Source of the DNA: Sulfurospirillum sp. | GTDB taxonomy: Bacteria > Campylobacterota > Campylobacteria > Campylobacterales > QNZT01 | Direction of reading: 5' to 3' | Assembly (NCBI GenBank): GCA_003978455.1 | Contig: QNZT01000049.1 | Coordinates: forward strand, 1 to 16,003 | DNA length: 16,003 nucleotides | Shown here: positions 7,758 to 15,441 of the stretch, one piece after another | Position numbering within the stretch: the stretch's first letter is position 1 | Layout of the letters: each line of letters begins with the position of its first letter | Program-made: the position numbers and the translations under genes | Notes under the pieces: generated by a model | Database searches by the model: none | Told to the model about the DNA's origin: nothing | What the model saw: the letters and a program-made list of their open reading frames with translations, nothing else

Positions 7758-8004
7758 AATAGAACTCTCCATTGTCATATAGGTTAAGAGAATTTAAGCG
7801 CGGTTTATCTGCGCGTGAGCCCTGCGCTGAGCAGAACTTAGCGTTAGCGTAGTTTTTGGGACTTTGTTCCAAAAGCGTTAACTTAATGAAATAGTTTGGT
7901 CTATTACCTCTTCTCTCTTTCGTACAAAACCAATATTTGCTTTTGGTTAATAAAGTGAAGTTATAGTATTATCTTTAAAACTCTATTATCAAAAGGAACT
8001 ATAT
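7758..8004. other. Structured non-coding gap between the FIST kinase gene and peb4
   Basis: This stretch contains no plausible gene. It holds at least two good stems: CGCTGAG (7825-7831) with CTTAGCG (7837-7843), and TTTTGGGAC (7854-7862) with GTTCCAAAA (7866-7874; TTT loop, one G-U). A tandem TTAGCG repeat lies at 7838-7849, and GTTAA (7783-7787) with TTAAC (7878-7882) flanks the block. No U-tract follows the stems, so a terminator is not obvious. The look is of a REP-like intergenic repeat or a small structured RNA. The final ~60 bases are the peb4 promoter region. Confidence 0.5.
7943..7998 (+). promoter_or_regulatory. Putative peb4-fba promoter and Shine-Dalgarno
   Basis: TTGGTT (7943-7948) and TATTAT (7967-7972), or the overlapping TATAGT (7962-7967), are -35/-10 candidates; the first pair is separated by 18 bases. 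AAGGAA (7993-7998) precedes the ATG at 8005 by six bases and is a strong ribosome site. The promoter is inferred by sequence match only. Confidence 0.5.
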
Positions 8005-8817
8005 ATGAAGAAAATCGTAAAAGCGTCGCTTGTCGCGGCAACACTTTTTATGGCAACCGGTGTGAGTGCCAAAACCTATGCAACTGTCAACGGTCAGGAA
8101 ATCACGGATAAAGATGTCGGGGCTATTTTGCAGGTGATTCCCGGTGCGCAATTCAGCAAGATGACCAAAGAGCAGCAAAAAAAGATCATCCAGCAGGCGA
8201 TCGAGAAAAAACTGCTTGCGGAAAAAGCGATCAAGTCGGGTATTACCAAAGATCCGACGTATAAAAAGACGCTTGAGCAGATGAAAAAAGAGCTTGCACT
8301 TGAGATTTGGATGAAGAAACAGTTTGAAAATGTCAAAATTTCGGACAAAGAGTTGAAAGATTTTTACAATAAAAATATCAATATGTTTAAACAGCCTGCT
8401 ATGGCAAAAGCGAGACACATCCTGCTCAAAAACAAAGCAGATGCAGAGAAAGTGATCAAAGAGTTGAAGAAAGCGAAAGATGTCAAAGCGAAATTTATCG
8501 AATTGGCAAAGAAAAAATCTACAGGACCGAGTGCCTCAAACGGCGGTGACCTTGGGTGGTTCGATGCAAAACGTATGGTCAAACCTTTCAGCGATGCGGC
8601 ATTTAAGCTCAAAAAGGGTCAGTTTACACACACACCGGTCAAAACACAGTTTGGATATCATGTGATCTATCTCGAAGATAAAAAAGCTGCGGGCAATGTC
8701 ACTTTCGAGCAGGCAAAACCAAATATCGAACAGACACTCAAAGTGCAGAAGTTTCAGCAAGAGATGAAGAAAACAGCTAAAGAGCTCACTGCTAAAGCCG
8801 ATATTAAAATCAAATAG
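8005..8817 (+). CDS. peb4: Periplasmic PpiC-type peptidyl-prolyl isomerase/chaperone (Peb4/CBF2 family)
   Basis: A 270-residue exported protein. The signal peptide (MKKIVKASLVAATLFMATG…) has a likely signal peptidase I site after VSA (22|23). An N-terminal SurA-like chaperone helix region (~25-130) is followed by a parvulin domain (~134-230) with the typical ARHILLKNKADAEKVI, GGDLGWF and QFGYHVIYLED segments. A basic helical C-terminus closes the protein. The homologues C. jejuni Peb4 (Cj0596) and H. pylori HP0175 help outer-membrane proteins fold and affect adhesion and biofilm. As in C. jejuni, fba follows directly (24-bp gap), so the pair is probably one transcript. The protein is very lysine-rich, which is usual for this family. 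Confidence 0.93.
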   Translation: MKKIVKASLVAATLFMATGVSAKTYATVNGQEITDKDVGAILQVIPGAQFSKMTKEQQKKIIQQAIEKKLLAEKAIKSGITKDPTYKKTLEQMKKELALEIWMKKQFENVKISDKELKDFYNKNINMFKQPAMAKARHILLKNKADAEKVIKELKKAKDVKAKFIELAKKKSTGPSASNGGDLGWFDAKRMVKPFSDAAFKLKKGQFTHTPVKTQFGYHVIYLEDKKAAGNVTFEQAKPNIEQTLKVQKFQQEMKKTAKELTAKADIKIK

Positions 8818-8841
8818 TTTTTAATTACAAAGGATTCTCAG

Positions 8842-9924
8842 ATGGGTGCAAAAGTCTTGGATGTCGTAAAGGCGGGTGTGGTAACAGGTGATGATGTCAG
8901 CAAAGTGTTTCAGATCGCAAAAGAGGAGGGGTTTGCCCTTCCTGCGGTCAATGTCGTGGGAACCGACTCAGTCAATGCTGTCATGGAAGCCGCGAAAGAG
9001 GTCAATTCACCGGTAATCATTCAGTTTTCCAACGGCGGTGCGGCATTTTATGCCGGAAAGGGGCTGGACAACAGCGGTGAAAAAGCGGCGATACTCGGCG
9101 CGATCAGCGGTGCAAAACACGTACATACCCTCGCCGAAGCGTACGGTGTACCTGTCATGCTACATACCGATCATGCCGCCAAAAAGCTTTTGCCCTGGAT
9201 CGACGGATTGATCGAAGCGAGTGAGAAACACTACGAAAAGTACGGAAAACCGCTTTTCAGTTCTCATATGCTTGATCTCTCAGAAGAGCCTCTGGATGAA
9301 AATCTCGCGATCTGCGAAAAGTATCTGGAGCGTATGAGTAAGATCGGGATGACCCTGGAGATCGAACTGGGTATCACCGGCGGTGAAGAGGATGGTGTGG
9401 ACAACTCCGGTGTGGACAGCTCTCTGCTCTATACACAGCCTGAAGAGGTAAGTGAAGCGTATGAGAGACTGAGTAAAATCAGCGACCGCTTTACGATCGC
9501 AGCCTCTTTCGGAAATGTCCACGGTGTCTATAAACCGGGTAACGTTACGCTGCAACCCAAAATCCTCGATAACTCCCAGAAGTATATCCACCAGAAACTG
9601 GGCACGAAAGATCCTAAACCTGTTAATTTCGTCTTTCACGGCGGAAGCGGCAGTGCACTCGAAGATATCCGCGAAGCGATCAGCTACGGTGTCATCAAAA
9701 TGAACATCGATACCGATACACAGTGGGCATTCTGGGATGGTGTACGCAACTATGAAGCGAAATATCATGATTATCTACAAGGTCAGATCGGCAACCCCGA
9801 AGGGGAAGACAAACCAAACAAAAAGTATTACGATCCGAGAAAATGGCTGCGTGAAGGTGAAAAATCGATGGTAGAGAGACTCAAAGTCGCTTTTGAAGAT
9901 TTGAACTGTCTGAATAGAAACTAA
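8842..9924 (+). CDS. fba: Class II (zinc) fructose-1,6-bisphosphate aldolase
   Basis: A 360-residue cytoplasmic enzyme; E. coli FbaA has 359. It interconverts fructose-1,6-bisphosphate with dihydroxyacetone phosphate and glyceraldehyde-3-phosphate, and in this phylum mainly serves gluconeogenesis. All catalytic landmarks are present. HTDHAAK has D110 (catalytic) and H111 (zinc), with E175 in EIELGITGG. GGEEDGVDN holds E182/E183, and H227 lies in GNVHGVYKPG. H266 in VFHGGSGS is a zinc ligand, followed by the NIDTDTQWA phosphate-binding region. The ATG has AAAGGA seven bases upstream. It is the second gene after peb4 and is followed by two hairpins, the second a canonical terminator. Confidence 0.98.
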   Translation: MGAKVLDVVKAGVVTGDDVSKVFQIAKEEGFALPAVNVVGTDSVNAVMEAAKEVNSPVIIQFSNGGAAFYAGKGLDNSGEKAAILGAISGAKHVHTLAEAYGVPVMLHTDHAAKKLLPWIDGLIEASEKHYEKYGKPLFSSHMLDLSEEPLDENLAICEKYLERMSKIGMTLEIELGITGGEEDGVDNSGVDSSLLYTQPEEVSEAYERLSKISDRFTIAASFGNVHGVYKPGNVTLQPKILDNSQKYIHQKLGTKDPKPVNFVFHGGSGSALEDIREAISYGVIKMNIDTDTQWAFWDGVRNYEAKYHDYLQGQIGNPEGEDKPNKKYYDPRKWLREGEKSMVERLKVAFEDLNCLNRN

Positions 9925-9931
9925 AAAATGG

Positions 9932-9956
9932 AAGCGGAGACTTTTGATTTCCGCTT
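9932..9956 (-). terminator. Bidirectional hairpin, likely lon terminator
   Basis: AAGCGGAGA (9932-9940) pairs with TTTCCGCTT (9948-9956), with one G-U and a seven-base loop. On the minus strand the stem is followed after three bases by TTTTTT (complement of 9923-9928), suited to ending bamD-lon transcripts. On the plus strand its 3' arm runs into TTTT (9955-9958), so it may also weaken fba read-through. Confidence 0.65.
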
Positions 9957-9970
9957 TTGGATTTAACACA

Positions 9971-9996
9971 GAGCAGCTTTGCTGCTGCTCTTTTTT
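9971..9996 (+). terminator. Intrinsic terminator of peb4-fba
   Basis: GAGCAGC (9971-9977) pairs with GCTGCTC (9984-9990), directly followed by TTTTTT (9991-9996). This is a textbook rho-independent terminator 46 bases after the fba stop, placed immediately before the 3' end of the convergent lon gene. Confidence 0.9.
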
Positions 9997-9998
9997 CC

Positions 9999-12419
9999 CT
10001 ACTTCTCCAGCGCTATATCCAATACCTCTTCCACGTGTTTCACGCCGACGATCTCCATCGCCTCTTTGACGCTGTCGGGAATGTCATCCAGATCTTTTTC
10101 ATAGTTTTTCTGCGGGATGATCGCTGTTTTGATTTTCGCTTTGTAAGCTGCGATCAGTTTCTCTTTCAAACCGCCGATCGGCAGGACGTTGCCTACCAGA
10201 TCGAGTTCTCCTGTCATCGCGACATCGGGGCGTACTTTGCGCTCTGAATAGATCGAGGCGATAGCCGTCGCCATCGCGATACCGGCGCTGGGTCCATCTT
10301 TTTTGGTGGCGCCTTCGGGTACGTGGATGTGCAGATCGTAGCGTCGGTAGATTTCGTTCACTTTTGGTTCGATCCCTTCCTCTTTTTCTTTGGTAGTTTT
10401 GGGAATCAGTTCGGGATTGATCTCAAGTTTGTGTGTATCGATGAGGACTTTGACGACACTCAGCGCGATTCTGGCAGACTCTTTCATGACATCTCCCAGG
10501 CTTCCGGTGAGCTGGAGTGTGCCTTTGCCTTCGATCTTGATCGCTTCGAGTTTCAGTACATCGCCGCCGACCGCTGTCCATGCCAGACCGTTGACGACAC
10601 CGACCGATCCCTCTTTGGGTACCGCTTCGATGGCAAATACCTCTTTTTCGAGATATTTGTGCAGGTTTTTGACCGTCACACGCACTTTCGGCAGTTCCGG
10701 ATTTTCCAGAATCTCCCTGGCAGCTTTACGCAGCATCTGTGCGATACGCCGTCTGAGGTTACGCACACCCGCTTCTCTCGTATAGTTGGAGATCACCAGC
10801 TCCAGTGCCCCTTTGGAGATCGAAAACTCCGAGGGTTTGAGACCATGTTTTTTCAGCTCCTGGGGGATGAGGTATTTTTTGGCGATTTCATACTTCTCGT
10901 CAGGTGTATAGGAGCTCAGAAAGATAAACTCCATCCTGTCGCGCAGCGGAGCGGGGATATAACCCACTTCGTTGGCGGTAGCGATGAAGATCACTTTACT
11001 CAGGTCGATGTTGAAGTTGAGATAGTAGTCACGAAATGCGACATTTTGCTCCGGGTCGAGTATCTCCAGCAGTACCGCTGTCGGATCACCGCGGTGGCTG
11101 CGCGCCACTTTATCGATCTCGTCGAGTACGATAACCGGATCCATCTCTTTGGCTTCGATCAGTCCCTGTACGATACGCCCCGGCATCGCACCGATATAGG
11201 TTCTTCTATGTCCGCGCAGTTCGTTGACATCTTCCAGCCCTCCCAGTGCGATACGGATCAGTTTGCGTTTCAGCGCCTTGGCGATAGAGTTTGCCAGCGA
11301 TGTCTTACCGACGCCCGGAGGTCCCGCAAAACAGATGATCTCTCCTTTGACATCTTTCTCTTTGATGCCACGCTTCTCTTTGAGCGCCTTGACCGCAAAA
11401 TACTCTTCGATGCGCTCTTTTGCTTTTGTCAAAGAGTAGTGGTCTTTGTCGAGCTGCTTTTTTACTTCATGAATATCGAGTCGTTTTTTAGAGTATTTGC
11501 CGAAAGGGATCTCCAGTACCCAGTCGAGCCACCCCTGTATGAGGTTTGCGTCGGCGGAGTCGGGATGCATCCGCGCATAGCGGTCGATCTGCTTGGAGAT
11601 CTCTTTGTAAGCATCTTTGGTCATGTACTTTTTGTTGGCTTCGAGTTTTTTTCTATACTCCTCGATCTCCTCTTCGCGCTGTGTATCGGCACCCAGCTCC
11701 TGCTGTATCTGTTTAAGTTGCTCTTTGAGAAAGTACTCTTTGTTGACCTGCTCGATACGCGAATGTACCTTGGATTTGATCTCCCGCTGGAGTTTGCTTG
11801 CCTTGATCTCTTCGGTGATATACTCGATCAGTATGAAAAGGCGCTCTTCGAGGTTGGTTTCGGTAAAGAGTTTGTATGCCTGCTCTTTTTTCAGTTTCAG
11901 CGTACTGGCGACCAGATCGATGATCCGGTTGGGTTCGTGGTTTTCGTCGATCGTTTTGAGCAGATCGGGTGCAAAGAGATCACTGGTGGTGGAGAGGGTG
12001 CGGATCTTTTCGCGCAGTATCTCCAAAGTGGCTTTGACCTTCAGTTCGTCATACGGTTGTAGTTTGATCGTATCGACGATTGCTGTCATGGGGTTATAAT
12101 CCACAGGCTCTAAGATACGCCCTTTCTCAAGTCCCTGAAAGAGGATCTTGATGCGTCCGTCGGGCAGGGTGACTTTGCGCATGATCGTACCGATGACGCC
12201 GGCATCGTAGATATCTTCAAAGTCACGTTCTCCTTCGTGCCCCGGTTTGGATGGGACGATCAGTACGAGTGAGTTGTTGTCGAGTGCCATCGTCGCGGCA
12301 TCGATATTTTGCTGCTCTGTCAGAAAGACTGGTGATATCATGAAAGGGTAGAGAAAAAACTCATCCTCCACGATCACAGGCAGTTTCTGGGGGAAATCCC
12401 CATAGTGGCTTAATTGCAT
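9999..12419 (-). CDS. lon: ATP-dependent Lon protease (LonA)
   Basis: 806 residues, slightly longer than E. coli Lon (784). A cytoplasmic hexameric AAA+ protease that removes misfolded and regulatory proteins. The N-terminal LAN domain covers ~10-200, followed by a coiled-coil linker (KEYFLKEQLKQIQQELG). The AAA+ module has Walker A GPPGVGKT (366-373), Walker B VIVLDEIDK and arginine-rich sensor segments. The C-terminal Ser-Lys peptidase domain has S711 (KDGPSAG) and K754 (GGLKEK), exactly 43 residues apart as in E. coli. The ATG at 12419 has AAGGAG (12433-12428) eight bases upstream; another ATG at 12426 is out of frame. It lies 32 bp downstream of bamD on the same strand and the two are probably co-transcribed, matching the C. 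jejuni Cj1074c-Cj1073c order. Confidence 0.98.
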   Translation of the reverse strand: MQLSHYGDFPQKLPVIVEDEFFLYPFMISPVFLTEQQNIDAATMALDNNSLVLIVPSKPGHEGERDFEDIYDAGVIGTIMRKVTLPDGRIKILFQGLEKGRILEPVDYNPMTAIVDTIKLQPYDELKVKATLEILREKIRTLSTTSDLFAPDLLKTIDENHEPNRIIDLVASTLKLKKEQAYKLFTETNLEERLFILIEYITEEIKASKLQREIKSKVHSRIEQVNKEYFLKEQLKQIQQELGADTQREEEIEEYRKKLEANKKYMTKDAYKEISKQIDRYARMHPDSADANLIQGWLDWVLEIPFGKYSKKRLDIHEVKKQLDKDHYSLTKAKERIEEYFAVKALKEKRGIKEKDVKGEIICFAGPPGVGKTSLANSIAKALKRKLIRIALGGLEDVNELRGHRRTYIGAMPGRIVQGLIEAKEMDPVIVLDEIDKVARSHRGDPTAVLLEILDPEQNVAFRDYYLNFNIDLSKVIFIATANEVGYIPAPLRDRMEFIFLSSYTPDEKYEIAKKYLIPQELKKHGLKPSEFSISKGALELVISNYTREAGVRNLRRRIAQMLRKAAREILENPELPKVRVTVKNLHKYLEKEVFAIEAVPKEGSVGVVNGLAWTAVGGDVLKLEAIKIEGKGTLQLTGSLGDVMKESARIALSVVKVLIDTHKLEINPELIPKTTKEKEEGIEPKVNEIYRRYDLHIHVPEGATKKDGPSAGIAMATAIASIYSERKVRPDVAMTGELDLVGNVLPIGGLKEKLIAAYKAKIKTAIIPQKNYEKDLDDIPDSVKEAMEIVGVKHVEEVLDIALEK

Positions 12420-12451
12420 ATCTCATGCTCCTTCATCAATCTTCTTACTTT

Positions 12452-13096
12452 TCAGGGTAGTATTTTTCGAAACAGAGATGTCTCTGTCGCGATCGGTGTC
12501 TCTTTCAGCCAGGATTTGTCTATCTTCTCCTGGTAGTACGCCGCAGCTTTTTGACGACCAAGACGGTTGTAGAGTGAGACGATCTCTTTGTTAAGTATCA
12601 GTTGCGTCAGATAGAGTTTGGTCAGGATTGTATCGACCATTGGATTGTAGAGTGAGTTTGGAAACTTCTCTTCATACTGATTTGCTTCGGCGATCGTGTC
12701 AAGCAGCAGTTTCTGGTTTCGCTTGGGATGTTTGAACTCAGAGAAGCGCGACTTGATCTTCAGGTATTTCAGATATTCGATATTTTTACCGGAAGCGTAC
12801 CGTTTGATATAGTTGTCGAGATAGAAGTTCGCCATCAGGTACTCATCCTCTTCAAGGTGCGCACGGTAGAGTATCATCATCGCCTCTTTGAGCAGCGGTG
12901 ACGCGACATGCTCACTGGCAAGGGATGTGTAGGCATCGTCCGCTTTGTCCAGACTGCCTGCGGCGAGGCTCTTCATGATCTCTTTGTACCAGTATGCAGC
13001 CGGTCTGTTGTAGGTCTCTTCCTGTGCATTTTTGGATGCACATCCGCCCAGTAGAAAAAGTGCTACGGCAAAAGTAGCGATATATCGAATCATCAT
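12452..13096 (-). CDS. bamD: Outer-membrane assembly lipoprotein BamD (TPR lipoprotein)
   Basis: A 214-residue lipoprotein from the chosen start. The signal peptide MMIRYIATFAVALFLLGGC gives a lipobox LGGC with the lipidated Cys at 19. The mature part is all-helical with TPR-like repeats (YWYKEIMKSLAAGSLDKAD, then YLMANFYLDNYIKRY, and YEEKFPNSLYNPMV near 148), the BamD/ComL pattern. BamD works with BamA to insert outer-membrane beta-barrels. I chose the ATG at 13096 because AGGAGA (13108-13103) lies six bases upstream. The in-frame ATG at 13111 would add five residues and put that Shine-Dalgarno inside the gene, with no ribosome site of its own. The gene is upstream of lon and divergent from fliW, as in C. 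jejuni. TPR families diverge, so the specific BamD name is a little less sure than lipoprotein with TPRs. Confidence 0.86.
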   Translation of the reverse strand: MMIRYIATFAVALFLLGGCASKNAQEETYNRPAAYWYKEIMKSLAAGSLDKADDAYTSLASEHVASPLLKEAMMILYRAHLEEDEYLMANFYLDNYIKRYASGKNIEYLKYLKIKSRFSEFKHPKRNQKLLLDTIAEANQYEEKFPNSLYNPMVDTILTKLYLTQLILNKEIVSLYNRLGRQKAAAYYQEKIDKSWLKETPIATETSLFRKILP

Positions 13097-13122
13097 CAGT
13101 TTTCTCCTCATAAAAGTAAATT

Positions 13123-13128
13123 ATTTTA
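13123..13128 (-). promoter_or_regulatory. Possible -10 element for bamD-lon
   Basis: On the minus strand, TAAAAT (complement of 13123-13128) lies 26 bases before the AT nucleotides of the chosen bamD ATG. A GTAACA is 16 bases further upstream (-35-like). It is weak evidence from pattern only; the 183-bp divergent gap must hold a promoter for bamD somewhere. Confidence 0.3.
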
Positions 13129-13238
13129 CCTGAATCTATGTTACTTTTCTCTAAAATAGTCGATATTGCTGTAACAAACTTGTCCGGTGCGATTTGAAAA
13201 GTTGCACTTGATGGACTAAAAATACTTACATCAAAAGT

Positions 13239-13274
13239 TATAATGGTTTTACCCCAAAAAGGTTAATAAAAGGA
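13239..13274 (+). promoter_or_regulatory. Putative fliW-proC promoter and Shine-Dalgarno
   Basis: A perfect TATAAT (13239-13244) lies about 36 bases before the fliW ATG, without a good -35 box, as is common for housekeeping promoters in Campylobacterota. AAAAGGA (13268-13274) is five bases upstream of the ATG at 13280. I looked for a sigma-54 GG-N10-GC promoter, expected for some flagellar genes, and saw none that was convincing. Confidence 0.55.
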
Positions 13275-13279
13275 CAACA

Positions 13280-13651
13280 ATGGAGCTTAAGGTTGCATCC
13301 CCGATTCTGGGGTTTGAACATATCACACACTACACGCTGACACAGGTAGATGACTATTTTTACAAACTGGAAAACGGCGATATCGTCTTTACCCTGATCG
13401 ATCCGGGCAAGATACGCGACTACGCCTTTACCTTGCCGCCGGTCTATGCTAAGAAACTGGAAGCGGATGAAAAGAGCGAACTCAGGACACTTGCCATTGT
13501 CGTACTGCAAAACCCGATCGAGGAATCGGTCATCAACTTTCTCGCCCCGGTGGTGATCAACGAAGAGAGAGGCTTGCTGGCACAGGTGGCACTGGATGAA
13601 GAGAAATATCCCGACTTCGCACTGGCTGAGAAGATAGGGAGGTATCTGTGA
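13280..13651 (+). CDS. fliW: Flagellar assembly factor FliW
   Basis: A 123-residue small cytoplasmic protein. The core NFLAPVVINEERGLLAQVALDEEKYP is the signature of FliW (NxxAPIVIN… then GxxxQ); the N-terminus SPILGFEHITHYTL matches the family's G-F/L-E start. FliW binds the RNA-binding regulator CsrA and relieves its repression of flagellin translation, and also binds flagellin, coupling filament assembly to flagellin synthesis. Its presence implies a flagellated cell with csrA elsewhere. The ATG has AAAAGGA just upstream. The stop codon (TGA 13649-13651) overlaps the proC ATG by one base, so the two are translationally coupled; the same order occurs in C. jejuni (Cj1075-Cj1076). Confidence 0.94.
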   Translation: MELKVASPILGFEHITHYTLTQVDDYFYKLENGDIVFTLIDPGKIRDYAFTLPPVYAKKLEADEKSELRTLAIVVLQNPIEESVINFLAPVVINEERGLLAQVALDEEKYPDFALAEKIGRYL

Positions 13652-14424
13652 TGGAAAAGATCACGATCGTCGGCAGCGGCAACATGGCATACGCCATCCT
13701 GATAGGCATCGCCGGAAGATACGATGTCGAAGTGGCGGCAAGAGATGAAGAGAGACTTGCCTGGCTCAGGGAGGAGTTCGGCAAAAAGATCACGGTGACA
13801 CCCCTTCATGAAAGCTTCGATATCAGCGGAAAGAACCTGATCCTATGCGTCAAACCCTATGCCCTGCAGAGTGTGGCGAAGCTGTTTTGCGGAGAGGCAA
13901 ATGCCCTTCTCTCTGTACTGGCAGGTGTGACGCTAGAAAGACTCAGGGAAGCTGTACCGGCACGCCATACGGTACGTACCATGCCCAACCTCGCCGCGCG
14001 TTTCGGAAAGTCTATGACGACGCTTTGCGGAGATGAAGCCTTCAAAGATGAAGCGGTAGAGATATGCAGCTGTTTCGGTACGGCACTCTGGGTCGGAAGC
14101 GAGAAAGAGATCGACATCGCCACGGCGATCGCAGGCAGCGGACCGGCGTATCTGGCACTGATCGCCGAAGCGCTGGCGGACGGTGGTGTGCATGAAGGAT
14201 TGAAACGCGAAGATGCGCAGGTGTTGGTCAAGGGGCTTTTTGCAGGCTTCGCCGACCTGATCGAAGCGGAGCATCCGGCACAGCTCAAAGATGCGGTGAT
14301 GAGTCCGGGCGGTACGACAGCGGCAGGGTATGCGGCACTGGAGGAGAGTGGTGTGCGAAACGGATGTATCAAAGCGGTCGGTGGGGCGTACAAAAGAGCA
14401 GTTGCGCTGGGTAAAAAAGGGTAG
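13651..14424 (+). CDS. proC: Pyrroline-5-carboxylate reductase
   Basis: 257 residues (E. coli ProC 269). Catalyses the last step of proline synthesis, NAD(P)H-dependent reduction of 1-pyrroline-5-carboxylate to L-proline. The N-terminal Rossmann fold begins ITIVGSGNMA (G8-x-G10-x-x-A13). CVKPYALQSV and RTMPNLAARFG are family motifs. The C-terminal dimerisation domain carries AIAGSGPAYLALIAEAL and DAVMSPGGTTAAGYAALE, the ProC signature. I chose the ATG at 13651, seven bases after AGGGAGGT (13636-13643); a GTG one codon earlier would be only four bases from it. The TGATG overlap with fliW couples the genes. I saw no clear terminator in the 49-bp convergent gap to hemH. Confidence 0.97.
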   Translation: MEKITIVGSGNMAYAILIGIAGRYDVEVAARDEERLAWLREEFGKKITVTPLHESFDISGKNLILCVKPYALQSVAKLFCGEANALLSVLAGVTLERLREAVPARHTVRTMPNLAARFGKSMTTLCGDEAFKDEAVEICSCFGTALWVGSEKEIDIATAIAGSGPAYLALIAEALADGGVHEGLKREDAQVLVKGLFAGFADLIEAEHPAQLKDAVMSPGGTTAAGYAALEESGVRNGCIKAVGGAYKRAVALGKKG

Positions 14425-14473
14425 CGGGAAGTTTAAAAGAGGCTTTATGTGTAGCAAGCGGGAGTTGTATTGA

Positions 14474-15415
14474 CTAGCACTCCACCATCTCTCTGATCGC
14501 TTCGATAAAGAGCGGTGCATCGTTGGGGCATTTTGCCACTTTGTAGTGCTCAAACCCGAGTGCACCTGCTATCTCGCGGTACTCCATATCGAGCTCGTAG
14601 TCCGTCTCCGAGTTGTCCAGTGTAAAGGAGATGGGTAAGATGATCACCTTTTTATTGCGAAGCTCTTCGAGTTTGCTTTGCAGTGAGGGTTCGAGCCACT
14701 TTTGCGGTCCGAGTTTGGACTGGTAGGCGAGATGGATATTCCTGAAAGAGAGATCTTCCGCATCCAACATATCATGAAGTATATTGACATGTTCGATCAC
14801 CTCTTTCTGATACGTGTCGCCGTTGTCGATGATCTTTTGCGGCAGGGAGTGTGCCGAAAAGATCAAATCGTAGCTTTTTGCCTCATCCTCTCCCAGCGCT
14901 TTTCGGATCTCTTCGATGACGGCGCGGTTGTAATTCTCATTTTTGTAAAAACGGGTGTATATCTTCATGACAGGAGCGTAATTCGCTTTTGCAAGCGCTT
15001 CATGAAGATCTTCGAGGGAAGATTTGACCGTGGTGGTGGAGTAGTGCGGGTAGAGGGGTATCACGGTGATCTCCTCCACCCCTTTGAGCTGCAGCCATTT
15101 GACCTCTTCGAAAGCGAACGGCGGGGTGTACCTCATGATATTGACAATATGATAATCGGGAAAAGCGGTACGTGCTTTTTCCAGCAGCTTTTTGGTGTTT
15201 CGCACCAGCGGTGAGGCACCGCCCAGTTTCGCGTAGTTGCTTTTTGCATCCTCTTTGTGGTTTCGGATGATCGAAGAGGCGATGTACGCGCGCAGCAGGT
15301 TGCTTTTGACGGTGATGATATTTTTGTCGTTGAACATATGGTGGAGAAAAACTTCCACTTCATCGAGATTGCGGGGGGCTCCCATATTGAGAAAAATAAT
15401 CGCTTTTTTTGGCAA
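14474..15415 (-). CDS. hemH: Ferrochelatase
   Basis: A 313-residue enzyme that inserts Fe2+ into protoporphyrin IX to make haem, normally membrane-associated at the cytoplasmic face. Family landmarks are FLNMGAP (8-14) at the N-terminus, YPHYSTTT (122-129), the metal-site histidine H189 in FSAHSLPQKI, and E270 in PISFTLDNSETDYELDMEY. The start is TTG at 15415, chosen because AGAGGA is five bases upstream on the minus strand and it includes the conserved KKAIIFLN strand. The first in-frame ATG (codon 11) would cut into that strand and has no ribosome site. It lies 26 bp downstream of a histidine kinase gene on the same strand and is likely co-transcribed with it. Length and motifs are normal. 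Confidence 0.96.
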   Translation of the reverse strand: MPKKAIIFLNMGAPRNLDEVEVFLHHMFNDKNIITVKSNLLRAYIASSIIRNHKEDAKSNYAKLGGASPLVRNTKKLLEKARTAFPDYHIVNIMRYTPPFAFEEVKWLQLKGVEEITVIPLYPHYSTTTVKSSLEDLHEALAKANYAPVMKIYTRFYKNENYNRAVIEEIRKALGEDEAKSYDLIFSAHSLPQKIIDNGDTYQKEVIEHVNILHDMLDAEDLSFRNIHLAYQSKLGPQKWLEPSLQSKLEELRNKKVIILPISFTLDNSETDYELDMEYREIAGALGFEHYKVAKCPNDAPLFIEAIREMVEC

Positions 15416-15441
15416 AGGTATCCTCTGTCTGCGGGAGAAAA

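Noticed and set aside
7928..7948. AACCAA/TTGGTT hairpin upstream of peb4
   Set aside because: Only six pairs with a nine-base loop, and its right arm overlaps the likely -35 element; chance is sufficient.
10323..12062. A 579-codon open frame on the plus strand, antisense to lon
   Set aside because: Its product is a composition-driven mix rich in F, D and R with no recognisable domain, and it lies wholly opposite the intact, motif-complete lon gene. It is a codon-bias shadow.
13112..13279. Sigma-54 promoter upstream of fliW
   Set aside because: No GG-N10-GC element at a sensible distance; a perfect TATAAT box explains the promoter better.
13648..13650. GTG as the proC start
   Set aside because: The ATG three bases later has better spacing (seven bases) from AGGGAGGT and gives the normal ProC N-terminus.
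14425..14473. Terminator between convergent proC and hemH
   Set aside because: Only a 4-bp AAAG/CTTT stem and a short AGCGGGA direct repeat (14423-14429, 14457-14463) are visible; neither is convincing.
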